DNA from: Pontibacter diazotrophicus
GTDB taxonomy: Bacteria; Bacteroidota; Bacteroidia; Cytophagales; Hymenobacteraceae
Direction of reading: 5' to 3'
DNA: 64,000 nucleotides
Assembly: GCF_003367245.1 (NCBI RefSeq)
Contig: NZ_QRGR01000010.1
Coordinates: 124,001 to 188,000 of the forward strand
Of the stretch, positions 1-8,636 are shown in pieces. Within the stretch, counting starts at the first letter, position 1; every line of letters starts with the position of its first letter. The notes under the pieces are model-generated. The model was not told the DNA's origin. It did not search any database and saw only the letters and a program-made list of their open reading frames with translations. The translations under genes were made by a program, and so were the position numbers.

Positions 1-838
1 CTTCCTGCCGGTCTTCTGCCAGCAGGCTCGGATTCTTCGCCACCCTGTACTTGATCATCTGCAGCTTCAGTTGCGGAAACCGGAGTGGCTCCAGGTTTAG
101 CGGGTATAGTACTGCCTCGTACAATTTAAAGCGAAGGTAGGGCTCCCCCTGCACAATCACGTTTTCAGGAGTAATCTCTGTGAAATCGAACGTCTCCTCC
201 CAGGTGTTTGGCTGCTTTAGCTGCCGCATGATACCTGTTAGCTGGTTAGCAAAGTCGTAGAAGTCTAGTAGCCGCTGGTCTGTCTCTGCCAGGTAAAAGT
301 ACAGCACCACGTTGATGCCTTCCCCCACAAACACTTCTTTTTTATCTGTGTATACTGTCAGGAAGGCATTGTCTTCTTTATCTATAAACTCCGGCTCATC
401 AGCTGCGATGGAATCTTCATCCTCAGCAAGAAGATCAGGCATGTTAAGCTGCTGTGGGGTGTTCAACTGCATCGGAGTCACCTCTATCGGCATCCCTCTG
501 GACTTTAGCGTTTTCCCGTTCACCTGCATGGAGAAAGGCTTCAAAACATACTCCCCCTCCTCCAATGCCGCGTAATTCTGCGTGATGGTAAGAATAGTAG
601 TGGTTTTGCCTCCAGTAATGATTGTTTTGGTGGAGGAGTACTTGTTACTCTTCTTAAAGCCTTCTATTTCCGGAAAAGGCGTGTATTCCTCTAACTGCTG
701 ATCCTGCAGTTTAACTGAGATGGTATAGTATTGGTTGAGAGGCAGCGGGCTCTTACCTAGCTCAAGACTGATCTGCTGCGCCCAGGCCGGGCCAGCGAAA
801 GCAACACAGAGAAGAAACAAAAGGACAAAGAGCCGCAT
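1..838 (-). CDS. batD: BatD-like protein, N-terminal part (cut by window edge)
   Basis: The reading frame is open from an ATG at 838 to the left edge, 279 codons without a stop, so the 3' part lies outside the window. It begins with a clear Sec signal peptide (MRLFVLLFLLCVAFA, cleavage near AWAQ) and continues with a beta-rich region typical of BatD: 'PFPEIEGF', then 'ITQNYAALEEGEY' and 'PFSMQVNGKT' at about residues 40-110. BatD proteins are periplasm-facing, membrane-anchored partners of the BatA/BatB von Willebrand proteins and MoxR ATPases, loosely tied to aerotolerance; the molecular role is not settled. Nothing on this strand lies directly upstream, so batD is either the first gene of its operon or detached from the usual moxR-batA-batB order. 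The family call rests on recognised sequence style, not on an alignment. Confidence 0.75.
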   Translation of the reverse strand, partial: MRLFVLLFLLCVAFAGPAWAQQISLELGKSPLPLNQYYTISVKLQDQQLEEYTPFPEIEGFKKSNKYSSTKTIITGGKTTTILTITQNYAALEEGEYVLKPFSMQVNGKTLKSRGMPIEVTPMQLNTPQQLNMPDLLAEDEDSIAADEPEFIDKEDNAFLTVYTDKKEVFVGEGINVVLYFYLAETDQRLLDFYDFANQLTGIMRQLKQPNTWEETFDFTEITPENVIVQGEPYLRFKLYEAVLYPLNLEPLRFPQLKLQMIKYRVAKNPSLLAEDRQE

Positions 839-1228
839 AAGCACATGCCGTAGGGGCACAACCAGATTATAAGTCACAAAAGGCAAATTTACTAAATTAA
901 AGCACTTACAGGTAAGTGTCTACAAAAATTACACCGTAGTTGGGTCAGGTGCACCCTGCGTCAGCAGCGTAATTGAGTGGCCATAAATCCGATTACAGAA
1001 AATGTTTCCGGCTGATAATGCTTTAAACCTCCTCCCCTTCTTTTGTGGCTCTGCCTCCTGCTGGTTAGCCCTTAGCTTCTGCTGATGTACTCCTGTAATA
1101 AAGGCTTACTCTGAAAATTTTCAGCTTTCAGGCAGAAATCTATCTTTCTCTTTATAAGCCGATTAATGCTTAAGCTGCTGCTTCAGATGTTTCTGTTGCT
1201 ACATCTTATCTAAAAAATCTTACATAAA
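839..1228. other. Non-coding interval between batD and the small gene at 1320
   Basis: About 390 bases with no convincing reading frame on either strand. It must contain the batD promoter. I saw no tRNA, strong hairpin terminator or direct repeat. The right end runs into the consensus promoter of the 64-residue gene. Confidence 0.5.
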
Positions 1229-1260
1229 TTTGTAAGTGACCACTTACTTTTGTAATTTTG
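1229..1260 (+). promoter_or_regulatory. Bacteroidota-type promoter of the small gene at 1320
   Basis: TTTG at 1229-1232, a 20-nt spacer, and TAATTTTG at 1253-1260 match the known Bacteroidota consensus (TTTG, 19-21 nt, TAnnTTTG) exactly. Predicted transcription start is near 1267, giving a leader of about 50 nt before the ATG at 1320. A second partly overlapping -7-like box, TACTTTTG, sits at 1245-1252. Confidence 0.75.
1232..1247. promoter_or_regulatory. Palindromic operator candidate inside the promoter spacer
   Basis: GTAAGTG-AC-CACTTAC is a perfect 7-bp dyad with a 2-nt centre, lying between the -33 and -7 boxes. A protein bound here would block RNA polymerase, so repressor control of the 64-residue gene is the natural inference. 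The half-site resembles HxlR/MarR-type winged-helix operators, but no regulator gene is adjacent. Confidence 0.5.
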
Positions 1261-1319
1261 GGTCGTATAAATAAAGCACCCGATTTAAAAACACGTTAAC
1301 TTAAAGTTTACAGAAAACA

Positions 1320-1514
1320 ATGCTTGAGTACATTAAGACAATTTTATTGAAAGTAAGTTTTGATAAAATGCTGTTTGAGAAAGAGTTAAGAAAGGCTTTT
1401 AAAGTTTTGGCAAAAGAAGAACTGCAGCAACTCAAACAGTGGTGCTACGATCAGTTCTCTGGAATGTATCTCGTTATTCTAAACAAGGTATTCACCAGAG
1501 CAAAGGTGGCTTAG
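1320..1514 (+). CDS. Small conserved-looking hypothetical protein, 64 aa
   Basis: A 64-residue protein, basic and helical, with heptad-like hydrophobic spacing (LEYIKTILLKVSF, then FEKELRKAFKVL) and no signal peptide, transmembrane segment or cysteine pair; one Trp-Cys-Tyr lies at about residues 41-43. Function unknown. It is unlikely to be spurious because a full consensus promoter with a dyad operator stands 60 bases upstream and nothing overlaps it on the other strand. It reads away from batD and converges on queG with 12 bases between their ends. A small regulatory or stress protein is possible, but nothing in the sequence names a role. Confidence 0.6.
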   Translation: MLEYIKTILLKVSFDKMLFEKELRKAFKVLAKEELQQLKQWCYDQFSGMYLVILNKVFTRAKVA

Positions 1515-1526
1515 GCTAGGAAAAAC

Positions 1527-2459
1527 TTAATCTGGTTGTTGCTCCACAAAGTGGATGTTGCGCAGCAAACCGCTGTAACCAGTGCGCTTTACAGCTGACT
1601 TTTTAAACAGCTGCGAAAAAACCTCCTGCGTCAGCTCCTGCCAATCATTTACCTTCATTTCCTTCAGGTGAGGATGCGGCGCAAAGGCGGGCTCGCTATG
1701 CGGTTTGCTAAAGCGGTTCCAGGGGCACACATCCTGGCAGATGTCACAGCCAAACACCCAGTTTCCAAATTTTCCATGCATCTCCTGCGGCAATTGGTCT
1801 TTTAGCTCAATTGTAAAGTAGGAGATGCATTTACTTCCATCCACCACATAAGGCTCTGTAATGGCACCTGTCGGGCAGGCATCCAGGCAGCGCGTGCAGG
1901 AGCCGCAATAATCTTTGATAGGGCCATCCGGCTCCAGTTCCAGGTCAATAATCAGCTCTGCGATAAAGTAAAAACTGCCCACTTGTGGCGTGATAAGGTT
2001 GCTGTTTTTGCCAACCCAGCCAAGTCCGCTTTTCTTTGCCCAGGCCTTATCCAGCACCGGGGCTGAGTCTACAAAGCAGCGGCCGCCTACTTCCCCTATC
2101 TCTTCGTTTATGTAGTGCAGCAGCTCCTTGAGTTTGTCTTTGATGACGAAATGATAATCCGTACCATAAGCATACTTGGAGATCTTATAGGTATCCTCCT
2201 CCGGCTGTGTCTCCTCCGGAAAGTAGTTCAGCAGCAGCGACACTACTGACTTGGCCCCCTCTACCAAAAGGCGTGGATCCAGGCGCTTGTCAAAGTGGCT
2301 TTCCATGTAATGCATTTGCCCGTGCATGTTCTGGTTCAGCCAGCGCTCCAGGCGCGGTGCCTCCTCCTCCAGAAATTCTGCCTTGGACACGCCACAATAC
2401 ATAAATCCCAGCTCCTTCGCCTTCTGCTTTATCAGGTGTGTGTATTTCTCTTTATTCAA
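1527..2459 (-). CDS. queG: Epoxyqueuosine reductase
   Basis: Cobalamin-dependent iron-sulfur enzyme that performs the last step of queuosine synthesis in tRNA, reducing epoxyqueuosine to queuosine at wobble position 34. The 310-residue length is normal for the short form. Two [4Fe-4S] sites are complete: Cys185, 188, 191 and 195 in CGSCTRC-x3-CP, with Cys211, 238, 241 and 245 for the second cluster (C238-D-I-C241-Q-D-V-C245-P-W). The DSAPVLDK motif near residue 131 carries the catalytic Asp of the family. Cytoplasmic. It stands alone, converging with the small + strand gene at 1320; ruvB lies 221 bases further on along the same strand. No other queuosine gene is in the window. Confidence 0.95.
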   Translation of the reverse strand: MNKEKYTHLIKQKAKELGFMYCGVSKAEFLEEEAPRLERWLNQNMHGQMHYMESHFDKRLDPRLLVEGAKSVVSLLLNYFPEETQPEEDTYKISKYAYGTDYHFVIKDKLKELLHYINEEIGEVGGRCFVDSAPVLDKAWAKKSGLGWVGKNSNLITPQVGSFYFIAELIIDLELEPDGPIKDYCGSCTRCLDACPTGAITEPYVVDGSKCISYFTIELKDQLPQEMHGKFGNWVFGCDICQDVCPWNRFSKPHSEPAFAPHPHLKEMKVNDWQELTQEVFSQLFKKSAVKRTGYSGLLRNIHFVEQQPD

Positions 2460-2524
2460 AACGTATAATTCAAAATGCTACTTCTGTTCCTCAACAAAAT
2501 TAAGCTAAAATAAATCCATTACCG

Positions 2525-2557
2525 TCAGACGCTCGCAGGAGCTGCGCACGCTGCGAG
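2525..2557 (+). repeat. 33-bp hairpin repeat, copy 1 (downstream of ruvB)
   Basis: A 33-base unit with a 7-bp stem, CTCGCAG...CTGCGAG. An inverted copy at 3941-3973 differs at only two positions, so the two copies bracket ruvB. It looks REP-like; no homology extends beyond the 33 bases. Confidence 0.7.
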
Positions 2558-2633
2558 CCTTTAGAGTATAGTTAGCTGTTGATGAGAACACGCAACAGTG
2601 GCGGGTTGAAGCGTATGCAGCGTAGAAATAAAA

Positions 2634-2654
2634 AAGCAGGCCCAAAGCCTGCTT
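2634..2654 (-). terminator. Intrinsic terminator of ruvB
   Basis: AAGCAGGC, a short loop and GCCTGCTT, followed on the - strand by a run of six T (TTTTTTATTTC). It lies 27 bases past the ruvB stop. Confidence 0.8.
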
Positions 2655-2680
2655 CTTAAATAAACGAAATCACAAACAAC

Positions 2681-3727
2681 TTAATTTTCAGTCTGATCAA
2701 ATAAACTGCCTCCTGTCACCTGCTGCGGCGGTATTTTCCCCAGGTGCCTGTAAGCGGCTTCGGTTGCTTCACGGCCGCGGGCGGTACGCTTAATATAACC
2801 TTCCTGAATCAGGAATGGCTCGTACACTTCTTCGATGGTTTCGGCTTCTTCGCCGCATGCCGTTGCGATGGTAGAGATACCAACAGGACCACCTTTATAC
2901 TTATCAATGATGCAAAGCAGGATGCGTTTGTCCATATCATCGAGGCCGTTGTGGTCTACATCCAGCGCATGCAGGGCAAACTTCGCGATTTCAACGGAGA
3001 TGGTTCCGTCGCCTTTTACCTGCGCAAAGTCGCGTGTACGGCGCAGCAGGTTGTTGGCTATACGTGGTGTACCCCGGCTGCGGCGGGCAATCTCGAAGGC
3101 AGCATCATCGTGTATAGGCGCACCCAGCAACATCGATGAACGCTTCACAATAGAGGTTAGCAGTTCTGAGTCGTAGTACTCCAGGCGGCTGTTAATGCTG
3201 AAGCGGGCACGTAATGGCGCTGTCAAAAGGCCGGAGCGCGTGGTGGCACCAATCAGCGTAAACGGATTCAGGCTGATTTGCACAGAACGCGCATTCGGAC
3301 CGGAATCCAGCATGATGTCAATCTTATAATCCTCCATGGCCGAGTACAGGTACTCTTCCACAATCGGGTTCAGGCGGTGAATCTCGTCTATAAACAGTAC
3401 ATCGTTTGCCTCCAGGTTCGTCAGCAGCCCCGCCAGATCGCTTGGCTTATCCAGCACCGGGCCGGAAGTCATTTTGATGCCGGAGTTAAGCTCCGCCGCA
3501 ATGATGTGCGACAGCGTCGTTTTACCCAGGCCCGGAGGGCCGTGCAGCAGCACGTGGTCCAGTGCCTCGCCTCTACGCCTTGCCGCCAGCACAAATATCT
3601 TCAGGTTCTCCACCACCTTCGCCTGACCGGTAAAGTCGCTAAAGCTCAGGGGGCGAAGCGCCTTGTCTATGTCGCGTTCAACTGGCGACAAATGTTCTTT
3701 TTCGCCAGTGAGATAATCTTCTCTCAT
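2681..3727 (-). CDS. ruvB: Holliday junction branch migration helicase RuvB
   Basis: AAA+ motor that drives RuvA-bound Holliday junctions during recombinational repair. Length 348 matches the family. Walker A is GPPGLGKT at residues 63-70, Walker B DEIHR at 114-118, sensor 1 GATTR near 170, and the arginine-finger segment PLRARF at about 171-176; the C-terminal winged helix ends in '[13 protein letters not shown]'. Monocistronic by appearance: terminator directly downstream, 388 bases without a gene upstream. ruvA and ruvC are not nearby, which is usual in this phylum. Two inverted copies of a hairpin repeat flank the transcription unit. Confidence 0.97.
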   Translation of the reverse strand: MREDYLTGEKEHLSPVERDIDKALRPLSFSDFTGQAKVVENLKIFVLAARRRGEALDHVLLHGPPGLGKTTLSHIIAAELNSGIKMTSGPVLDKPSDLAGLLTNLEANDVLFIDEIHRLNPIVEEYLYSAMEDYKIDIMLDSGPNARSVQISLNPFTLIGATTRSGLLTAPLRARFSINSRLEYYDSELLTSIVKRSSMLLGAPIHDDAAFEIARRSRGTPRIANNLLRRTRDFAQVKGDGTISVEIAKFALHALDVDHNGLDDMDKRILLCIIDKYKGGPVGISTIATACGEEAETIEEVYEPFLIQEGYIKRTARGREATEAAYRHLGKIPPQQVTGGSLFDQTEN

Positions 3728-4115
3728 TGTATATGCTCTAATTTCTTGCAGCTTCTGCTCTGCTTTCTGCTTACAGATAACAGTTTCAGCTATACTTTTG
3801 CTCCATTTCAGCCCACTAATTTACTTATTCTTGCTAATATTTTTATAGTATTCACAAGCAATTCTAATTAGATTAGTAAAACCATCTGTTTAGATAGGCA
3901 AATTTAGTTTAGAAATAGTTATTGCTCCTGAACCTAGACCTCGCAGTGTGCGCAGCTCCTGCGAGTGTCTGAACGTGAGGCTGTAGCTATATAGCAGTCA
4001 GGACACTCACAGGTTTGGAAGACACTATGAGGTCACCACAGCAGCAAAGGCTACTCAAAGGCAATTGACTTCCCTGCTCATTTCCGAACAACGAGAAACC
4101 AACAACGAATAACGA
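3728..4115. other. Non-coding interval between ruvB and the acyl-CoA dehydrogenase
   Basis: About 390 bases holding the ruvB promoter region and the second copy of the 33-bp hairpin repeat (3941-3973). A TAnnTTTG match, TAAATTTG, reads leftward at 3906-3899 but has no good -33 box. No gene is visible. Confidence 0.5.
3941..3973 (-). repeat. 33-bp hairpin repeat, copy 2 (upstream of ruvB)
   Basis: Reverse complement of the unit at 2525-2557 with two transitions, both A in place of G. The 7-bp stem is kept in both copies. Confidence 0.7.
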
Positions 4116-5294
4116 CTACTTAAACGCCTGAATACCGGTAATATCAGCCCCCGTAATCAGCAAATGTATATCATGCGTGCCCTCGTAGGTTATCACAGAC
4201 TCCAGGTTCATCATGTGGCGCATGATCGGGTACTCTCCTGTTATGCCCATGCCGCCATGGATTTGGCGTGCTTCGCGGGCGATATGCAGGGCCATGTCTA
4301 CGTTGTTGCGCTTGGCCATGGATATCTGCTGCGTGGAGGCTTTACCTTCGTTCATCAGAGTGCCTAAGCGCCAGGCCAGCAGCTGCGCTTTTGTTATCTC
4401 CGTCAGCATCTCCGCCAGTTTCTTCTGCGTGAGCTGAAATCCGCCAATGGGCTTGTCGAACTGTACGCGCTCTGTGCTGTACTTCCTGGCCGACTCATAA
4501 CAGTCAATGGCGGCACCGATAGCACCCCACGATATACCGTAGCGGGCAGAGTCGAGGCAGCCAAGAGGGCCTTTCAAACCGTCGATGTTAGGCAGCAGGT
4601 TCTCTTTCGGCACCTTCACGTTATCAAATACCAGCTCTCCGGTGGTGCTGGCACGCAGGCTCCACTTGTTGTGGATTTCCGGGGTAGAGAAGCCTTTCAT
4701 CCCACGCTCCACAATTAAACCTTTGACACGGCCTTCCTCGTTCTTCGCCCACACCACAGCCACCTGGCACTCCGGAGAGTTCGAAATCCACATCTTGGCT
4801 CCGTTCAGCAAATAGTGGTCGCCCATGTCTTTGATGTTGGTGACCATGCCGCCGGGGTTAGAGCCAAAGTCAGGCTCTGTTAAGCCAAAGCAGCCCAACC
4901 ATTCGCCGCTGGCCAGCTTAGGAAGGAACTTCTTCCGCTGTTCTTCCGAGCCATACTTGTAAATAGGATACATCACCAGTGAGCCTTGTACCGAAGCCGT
5001 GGAGCGCATACCAGAATCTCCCCGCTCTATCTCCTGCATTATGATGCCGTAGCTGATATAATCGAGTCCGCCTCCGCCATACTCTGTTGGAATCGTAGGC
5101 CCAAAGGCTCCCACATCGCCGAACTTCTTTACAATTTCAGACGGAAAGCGCGCTTCCTGCGCCCATTGCTCAATATTTGGGGAGATCTCGCGCTTCACGA
5201 AATCGCGCATGGTCTGCCGGATAAGTATATGTTCTTCGGTAAGCAGGTCGTCGATGTCGAAATAATCAGGAGCTCCTGCGGATTCGTATGCCAT
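4116..5294 (-). CDS. Acyl-CoA dehydrogenase, glutaryl-CoA dehydrogenase type
   Basis: FAD enzyme of the acyl-CoA dehydrogenase superfamily; the glutaryl-CoA subfamily oxidises and decarboxylates glutaryl-CoA to crotonyl-CoA at the end of lysine and tryptophan breakdown. The 392-residue length fits. The subfamily hallmark Arg-Ser pair in 'RSTASVQGSL' (Arg97-Ser98), the FAD motif 'LTEPDFGSNPGGM', and the catalytic Glu371 in 'YEGTHDIH' are all present. It stands alone with a likely promoter just upstream. An ALDH7-type dehydrogenase at 46783-48360 could act earlier in lysine breakdown, though the two are far apart. Substrate assignment is by family resemblance. Confidence 0.88.
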   Translation of the reverse strand: MAYESAGAPDYFDIDDLLTEEHILIRQTMRDFVKREISPNIEQWAQEARFPSEIVKKFGDVGAFGPTIPTEYGGGGLDYISYGIIMQEIERGDSGMRSTASVQGSLVMYPIYKYGSEEQRKKFLPKLASGEWLGCFGLTEPDFGSNPGGMVTNIKDMGDHYLLNGAKMWISNSPECQVAVVWAKNEEGRVKGLIVERGMKGFSTPEIHNKWSLRASTTGELVFDNVKVPKENLLPNIDGLKGPLGCLDSARYGISWGAIGAAIDCYESARKYSTERVQFDKPIGGFQLTQKKLAEMLTEITKAQLLAWRLGTLMNEGKASTQQISMAKRNNVDMALHIAREARQIHGGMGITGEYPIMRHMMNLESVITYEGTHDIHLLITGADITGIQAFK

Positions 5295-5329
5295 AGTTCT
5301 TGTTATAGTTTATGAGAGTGCGTGCTATG

Positions 5330-5362
5330 CAAATATAGAATTTTCGCCCAAACCTGCGTCAA
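5330..5362 (-). promoter_or_regulatory. Promoter of the acyl-CoA dehydrogenase gene
   Basis: On the - strand TATATTTG (5337-5330) fits TAnnTTTG, and a TTG stands 22 nt upstream (5362-5360). The leader would be about 30 nt. The spacing is at the long end of the accepted range. Confidence 0.5.
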
Positions 5363-5457
5363 GATGAAGGACAAAAGACGCAGGCTAAAAGCAATCCTGT
5401 TTCGGGTCCTTAAACTTGATTACTAAGTTTACGCAAATCAGCCTTAGGTCGGTTCTT

Positions 5458-5610
5458 AGTCCCAGCGGGACGACCTGTTGATAGAAACAAATACCTTTTA
5501 TCTACAGCTCCGGAGGAGCGACCTGTTCAGATATACGCAACAGGCCGCTCCTCCGGAGCTATAGGTGCTTATGCACCATTAAGCTATCAACAGGTCGTCC
5601 CGCTGGGACT
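5458..5610. repeat. Nested inverted-repeat (REP/BIME-like) element
   Basis: Outer arms at 5458-5484 and 5584-5610 are perfect 27-bp inverted repeats; inner arms at 5506-5527 and 5539-5560 are 22-bp inverted repeats with one mismatch. Each arm has its own short hairpin (GTCCC-AGC-GGGAC in the outer, GCTCC-GGA-GGAGC in the inner) followed by GACCTGTT, so four related modules are arranged head to head. This is the architecture of REP elements mobilised by RAYT transposases, though none is encoded here. It sits between two - strand genes. Confidence 0.75.
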
Positions 5611-5678
5611 GTTGCATCATGTTAGTGAATAAAGGATAGGTAAGCAGTAGTGTAAGCTCAACGTGATTAAAAACCCAA

Positions 5679-5704
5679 AAGCCCCACCAGAATGGCAGGG
5701 CTTT
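5679..5704 (-). terminator. Terminator of the TonB receptor gene
   Basis: AGCCC-tg-CCA loop TGG-tg-GGGCT on the - strand, followed by TTTTGGGTTTTTAA. It lies about 73 bases beyond the receptor stop codon. Confidence 0.65.
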
Positions 5705-5776
5705 CATAACATAAATACGAAGTTAAAGTTTAGAGGCTAACTCCGATAATATGGGGAAGCGGCATCTGCATTAACC

Positions 5777-8251
5777 TTAGAACTTAAGGCCTACCGACAG
5801 CAGGTAGTTGCGTGTAGCCTGTGGATAGTAGAAATTTTCAGTGATTGGTGCGCCACCGGCAATATAGCTGAAGGTATAGCCATTGGCAGCATACATTTCA
5901 TTGAAAACGTTATTAACCAACAGTCCCAGCTCCAGATTTTTCAGTACATTTTTGAAACCGATGTTGTAGCGCAGGCGAAGGTCACCTACCTGATAAGCTG
6001 GTATAATGCGATTTTCGTTCTCCGTATTATCCAGGTACTGCTTGCTCACCGACTTGTAAATGAAGGCTGCGCGCAACCCTTTTAGCACCTGCACCTCCAA
6101 CTGGCTGGTTGTTACCCACTCCGGCGAGAAGGCAATGGTTGTTTTGCCATAGTTGTTTTGTGCCTGGTCACCTGTATCATAATCATCTATAAACTCGCTG
6201 AAGCCGTCGATCTTATTCTGGCTGTAGGCAAGGTTGGTGGTGAAGGTAGCCTGTTCTCCTAATCGCATCGCTCCGGACAATTCTACCCCCTGGCGGTAGC
6301 TGTCGTCGATGTTGGTGCGGGTGTATGCGCCCACATCGTTAATCTGCCCGGTTAGCACCAACTGGTTCTTGTAGTTCATATAAAAGTAGTTCGCCTCCAC
6401 ATCTGCCGTCAGGGGCTTTCCTGCAAACTCTCCCAGACCTATCACGCCACGGTAACCTGCCTCTAAGTTCCGCAGTGTTTCATGCTGCGGCCGACTGTTT
6501 GGCGAAGATTCTGTGAAATCATTGCGTACGGGCTCCCGGTTACCCACCGCGAAAGAGGCATACAGCTGGTGTTCGGGCTGCAGTGTATACACAACACCTG
6601 CTTTTGGGTTCCAGAAATTATAATCTGCCTCCTGCGTGATATTGGTTAAATCATTATCGAAGCCGAGAAAAGAGTAGCTGACGGTGCGAAGTTGCAAATC
6701 CCCGAAAACATGCAGCTTCTCTGTGAGGCCATAGCTTACTTTAGCAAAAATGTTGAAATCCGTTTTAACAGCATCGTTATCGTAGTAGTGTTCCCGGATA
6801 TTAGAGGTAGAGGCGTAGCGCGCCCAGATAATCTCCCCGAAGTGGCGGCCGTCGTACCTGTTCCAAGCGCCTCCCAGCGTAGCGTTCAGGCGGCTGTTCG
6901 GGTTATACTGCAGCGCATAAGTTGCGCCGTAAAAGTCGTTATTCAGCCAGCGGCGGCGAATGAGGTCCGTGGTGGAGATGGTGTCGCCGCCAATCATCAC
7001 ATCTGCCAGTCCGTAATCCGCTAAATCATCGTCGGCCCGGAATTGCTCATAGTATCCCCGCCCATAGGTGTAGTGCAGTGCACCCGAGAAACTCAGGCCC
7101 GGCATGAAATCATGGGACAGGTGCAACTGGTAATGATCCTGCTGGTAGTTATCTGTTTCATTGTCGTAAGTGTAATAGTTATAGCGGCGGCCGGAGTTCA
7201 GCAGATTCTCACGGTCAGCGCCTTCAATATAGTTGCGGTCGATGTATGCCTGCAGGTCGTCGGCGTTGCCGTATACCAGCGCCTCCGGGGTGCCATACCA
7301 CGCCTGGTAGGTTTGCTCGGTACCGGAGAAGGTGATAAACTTTAAAGAGGTTTTGTCGCCGTAGTAGCCCCCGGAAAAATAGAACGATTTTAAGTCGGAT
7401 GAGGCGCGGTCGATATAGCCATCCGACTTAATGCGTGACAGGCGACCATCGAAGGCAAATTTGCCGTTGATCAGGCCAGTTCCGAAGCGCACGTTGTTCC
7501 GCCAGGTATTGAAGGAGCCGTAGGTATGGTCTGTCTCGGCGTAGGCCTCGCGGCGTACCTGCTGCGTCTGTATGTTCAGGCTGGCCCCAAAGGCACCGGC
7601 ACCGTTAGTAGAGGTTCCGACGCCACGCTGCACCTGTATATCCTCTACAGAGGAGGCAAAATCAGGCATGTTCACAAAAAACACGCCATGGCTTTCCGGG
7701 TCATTTATCGGGATACCGTTTACCGTTACGTTGATGCGGGTAATATCAGACCCACGGATGCGGATACCGGTATAGCCCACGCCTGCGCCGGCATCAGAGT
7801 TCACCACCACCGAGGGCACCTGCTCCAGCAGGTAAGGCAAATCCTGCCCGAAGTTGCGCGCGGCTATCTCCTCCTGGCTCACGTTGGTAAAGGTGGTGCC
7901 CGTGCGTGCATCGGCGCGGGTGGCCTGTACTACTACCTCGCTTGTCTGCAGGGCCTGTGGCTGTAACACTACTTCTACCTGAGCATCCTGCTGCAGGGCT
8001 ACTGTTATTCTTTTCTGCTCATAGCCCAGGTAGCTCACCTTCAGGCTGTAGTTTCCGGCTGGCAGGTTTTGAAATGAGAAAGTGCCATTATCCCCTGCAG
8101 ACACACCTGTGGCTGTCCGCTCCAGCACGACGTTGGCTCCAGCCAGGCCCGCGCCATTGGCTGCATCGGTTACACGCCCGCTCAGTTGGTACTGGGCAAG
8201 CAGTTGCAAAGGCAACAGGAAAGCTGCCACTGCGATAAAAAAATTACGCAT
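5777..8251 (-). CDS. TonB-dependent receptor, predicted thiamin transporter
   Basis: Outer-membrane gated channel of 824 residues from the chosen ATG at 8251; the frame opens upstream at 8302, but only the inner start gives a proper signal peptide (MRNFFIAVAAFLLPL, cut near LLAQ) and leaves the riboswitch leader untranslated. Order: carboxypeptidase-like regulatory beta domain (about 22-105), plug ('IRIRGSDITRINVTVNGIP', near 165-185), then a 22-strand-type barrel ending in a terminal Phe. A TPP riboswitch and consensus promoter stand immediately upstream, which matches the thiamin-regulated outer-membrane receptor long predicted for Bacteroidota. Substrate is therefore thiamin or a precursor, by regulation rather than by sequence. 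A PnuC-type permease lies on the same strand further upstream. Confidence 0.9.
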   Translation of the reverse strand: MRNFFIAVAAFLLPLQLLAQYQLSGRVTDAANGAGLAGANVVLERTATGVSAGDNGTFSFQNLPAGNYSLKVSYLGYEQKRITVALQQDAQVEVVLQPQALQTSEVVVQATRADARTGTTFTNVSQEEIAARNFGQDLPYLLEQVPSVVVNSDAGAGVGYTGIRIRGSDITRINVTVNGIPINDPESHGVFFVNMPDFASSVEDIQVQRGVGTSTNGAGAFGASLNIQTQQVRREAYAETDHTYGSFNTWRNNVRFGTGLINGKFAFDGRLSRIKSDGYIDRASSDLKSFYFSGGYYGDKTSLKFITFSGTEQTYQAWYGTPEALVYGNADDLQAYIDRNYIEGADRENLLNSGRRYNYYTYDNETDNYQQDHYQLHLSHDFMPGLSFSGALHYTYGRGYYEQFRADDDLADYGLADVMIGGDTISTTDLIRRRWLNNDFYGATYALQYNPNSRLNATLGGAWNRYDGRHFGEIIWARYASTSNIREHYYDNDAVKTDFNIFAKVSYGLTEKLHVFGDLQLRTVSYSFLGFDNDLTNITQEADYNFWNPKAGVVYTLQPEHQLYASFAVGNREPVRNDFTESSPNSRPQHETLRNLEAGYRGVIGLGEFAGKPLTADVEANYFYMNYKNQLVLTGQINDVGAYTRTNIDDSYRQGVELSGAMRLGEQATFTTNLAYSQNKIDGFSEFIDDYDTGDQAQNNYGKTTIAFSPEWVTTSQLEVQVLKGLRAAFIYKSVSKQYLDNTENENRIIPAYQVGDLRLRYNIGFKNVLKNLELGLLVNNVFNEMYAANGYTFSYIAGGAPITENFYYPQATRNYLLSVGLKF

Positions 8252-8324
8252 TATTGTATTGAAGTGAAAGATGAAACATACAGGACTGCCAGGGGTTAGC
8301 ATCCCGTTAAATTTCGTTTACCGT

Positions 8325-8398
8325 TTTCCCTTCGCCGGCATTACCCGGATCAGGTTCAATGGGTATGATCTCAGCCCGTTTTATTAAGGCACCCCCTA
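8325..8398 (-). promoter_or_regulatory. TPP riboswitch (THI element)
   Basis: The - strand carries the conserved core in order: GGGGGTGCC, GGGCTGAGATCATACCC, GAACCTGATCCGG, GTAATGCC and CGAAGGGAAAA. These match the THI-box consensus (pyrimidine-sensing CTGAGA and pyrophosphate-sensing ACCTGATC-type segments). About 74 nt separate its 3' end from the receptor start codon. I see no strong T-tract terminator in that gap, so control of translation start is as likely as termination. Confidence 0.95.
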
Positions 8399-8406
8399 AA
8401 CTGCCC

Positions 8407-8438
8407 CAAAGGTAAGAGGCTTTTCACTCTCCTGCAAA
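8407..8438 (-). promoter_or_regulatory. Consensus promoter for the riboswitch-receptor transcript
   Basis: TTTG at 8438-8435, a 20-nt spacer, and TACCTTTG at 8414-8407, a full match to the Bacteroidota consensus. Transcription would start near 8400, right at the 5' edge of the THI element, which independently supports both calls. Confidence 0.8.
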
Positions 8439-8636
8439 GTTGAGTTTATCAAGGCGCCGAAAAGTTTTTGACACCAGCTGCTGCACATATGCTTAAAATT
8501 TGCTTTTACAGATAACCACAAAGGCCGAAAGTACGTTGTAAAACATACGAAGGCACCTTTCCCCTTACGTATTGAAATTGAAACCTTTGCCGCAGATAAG
8601 AGCGGCATAACATTGAATTTTTAATGTATTACCGCG

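Noticed and set aside
312-575. 87-residue + strand ORF at the left edge
   Set aside because: Antisense to batD, Ser-rich, no promoter.
3278-3871. 197-residue + strand ORF over ruvB and its upstream region
   Set aside because: Mostly antisense to ruvB, with His/Gln-rich shadow composition.
7526-7966. 146-residue ORF antisense to the TonB receptor
   Set aside because: Shadow of the plug-domain coding sequence; no start signal or domain.
8396-8608. 70-residue - strand ORF upstream of the TonB receptor
   Set aside because: It covers the consensus promoter (8407-8438) and touches the TPP riboswitch; composition is not protein-like.
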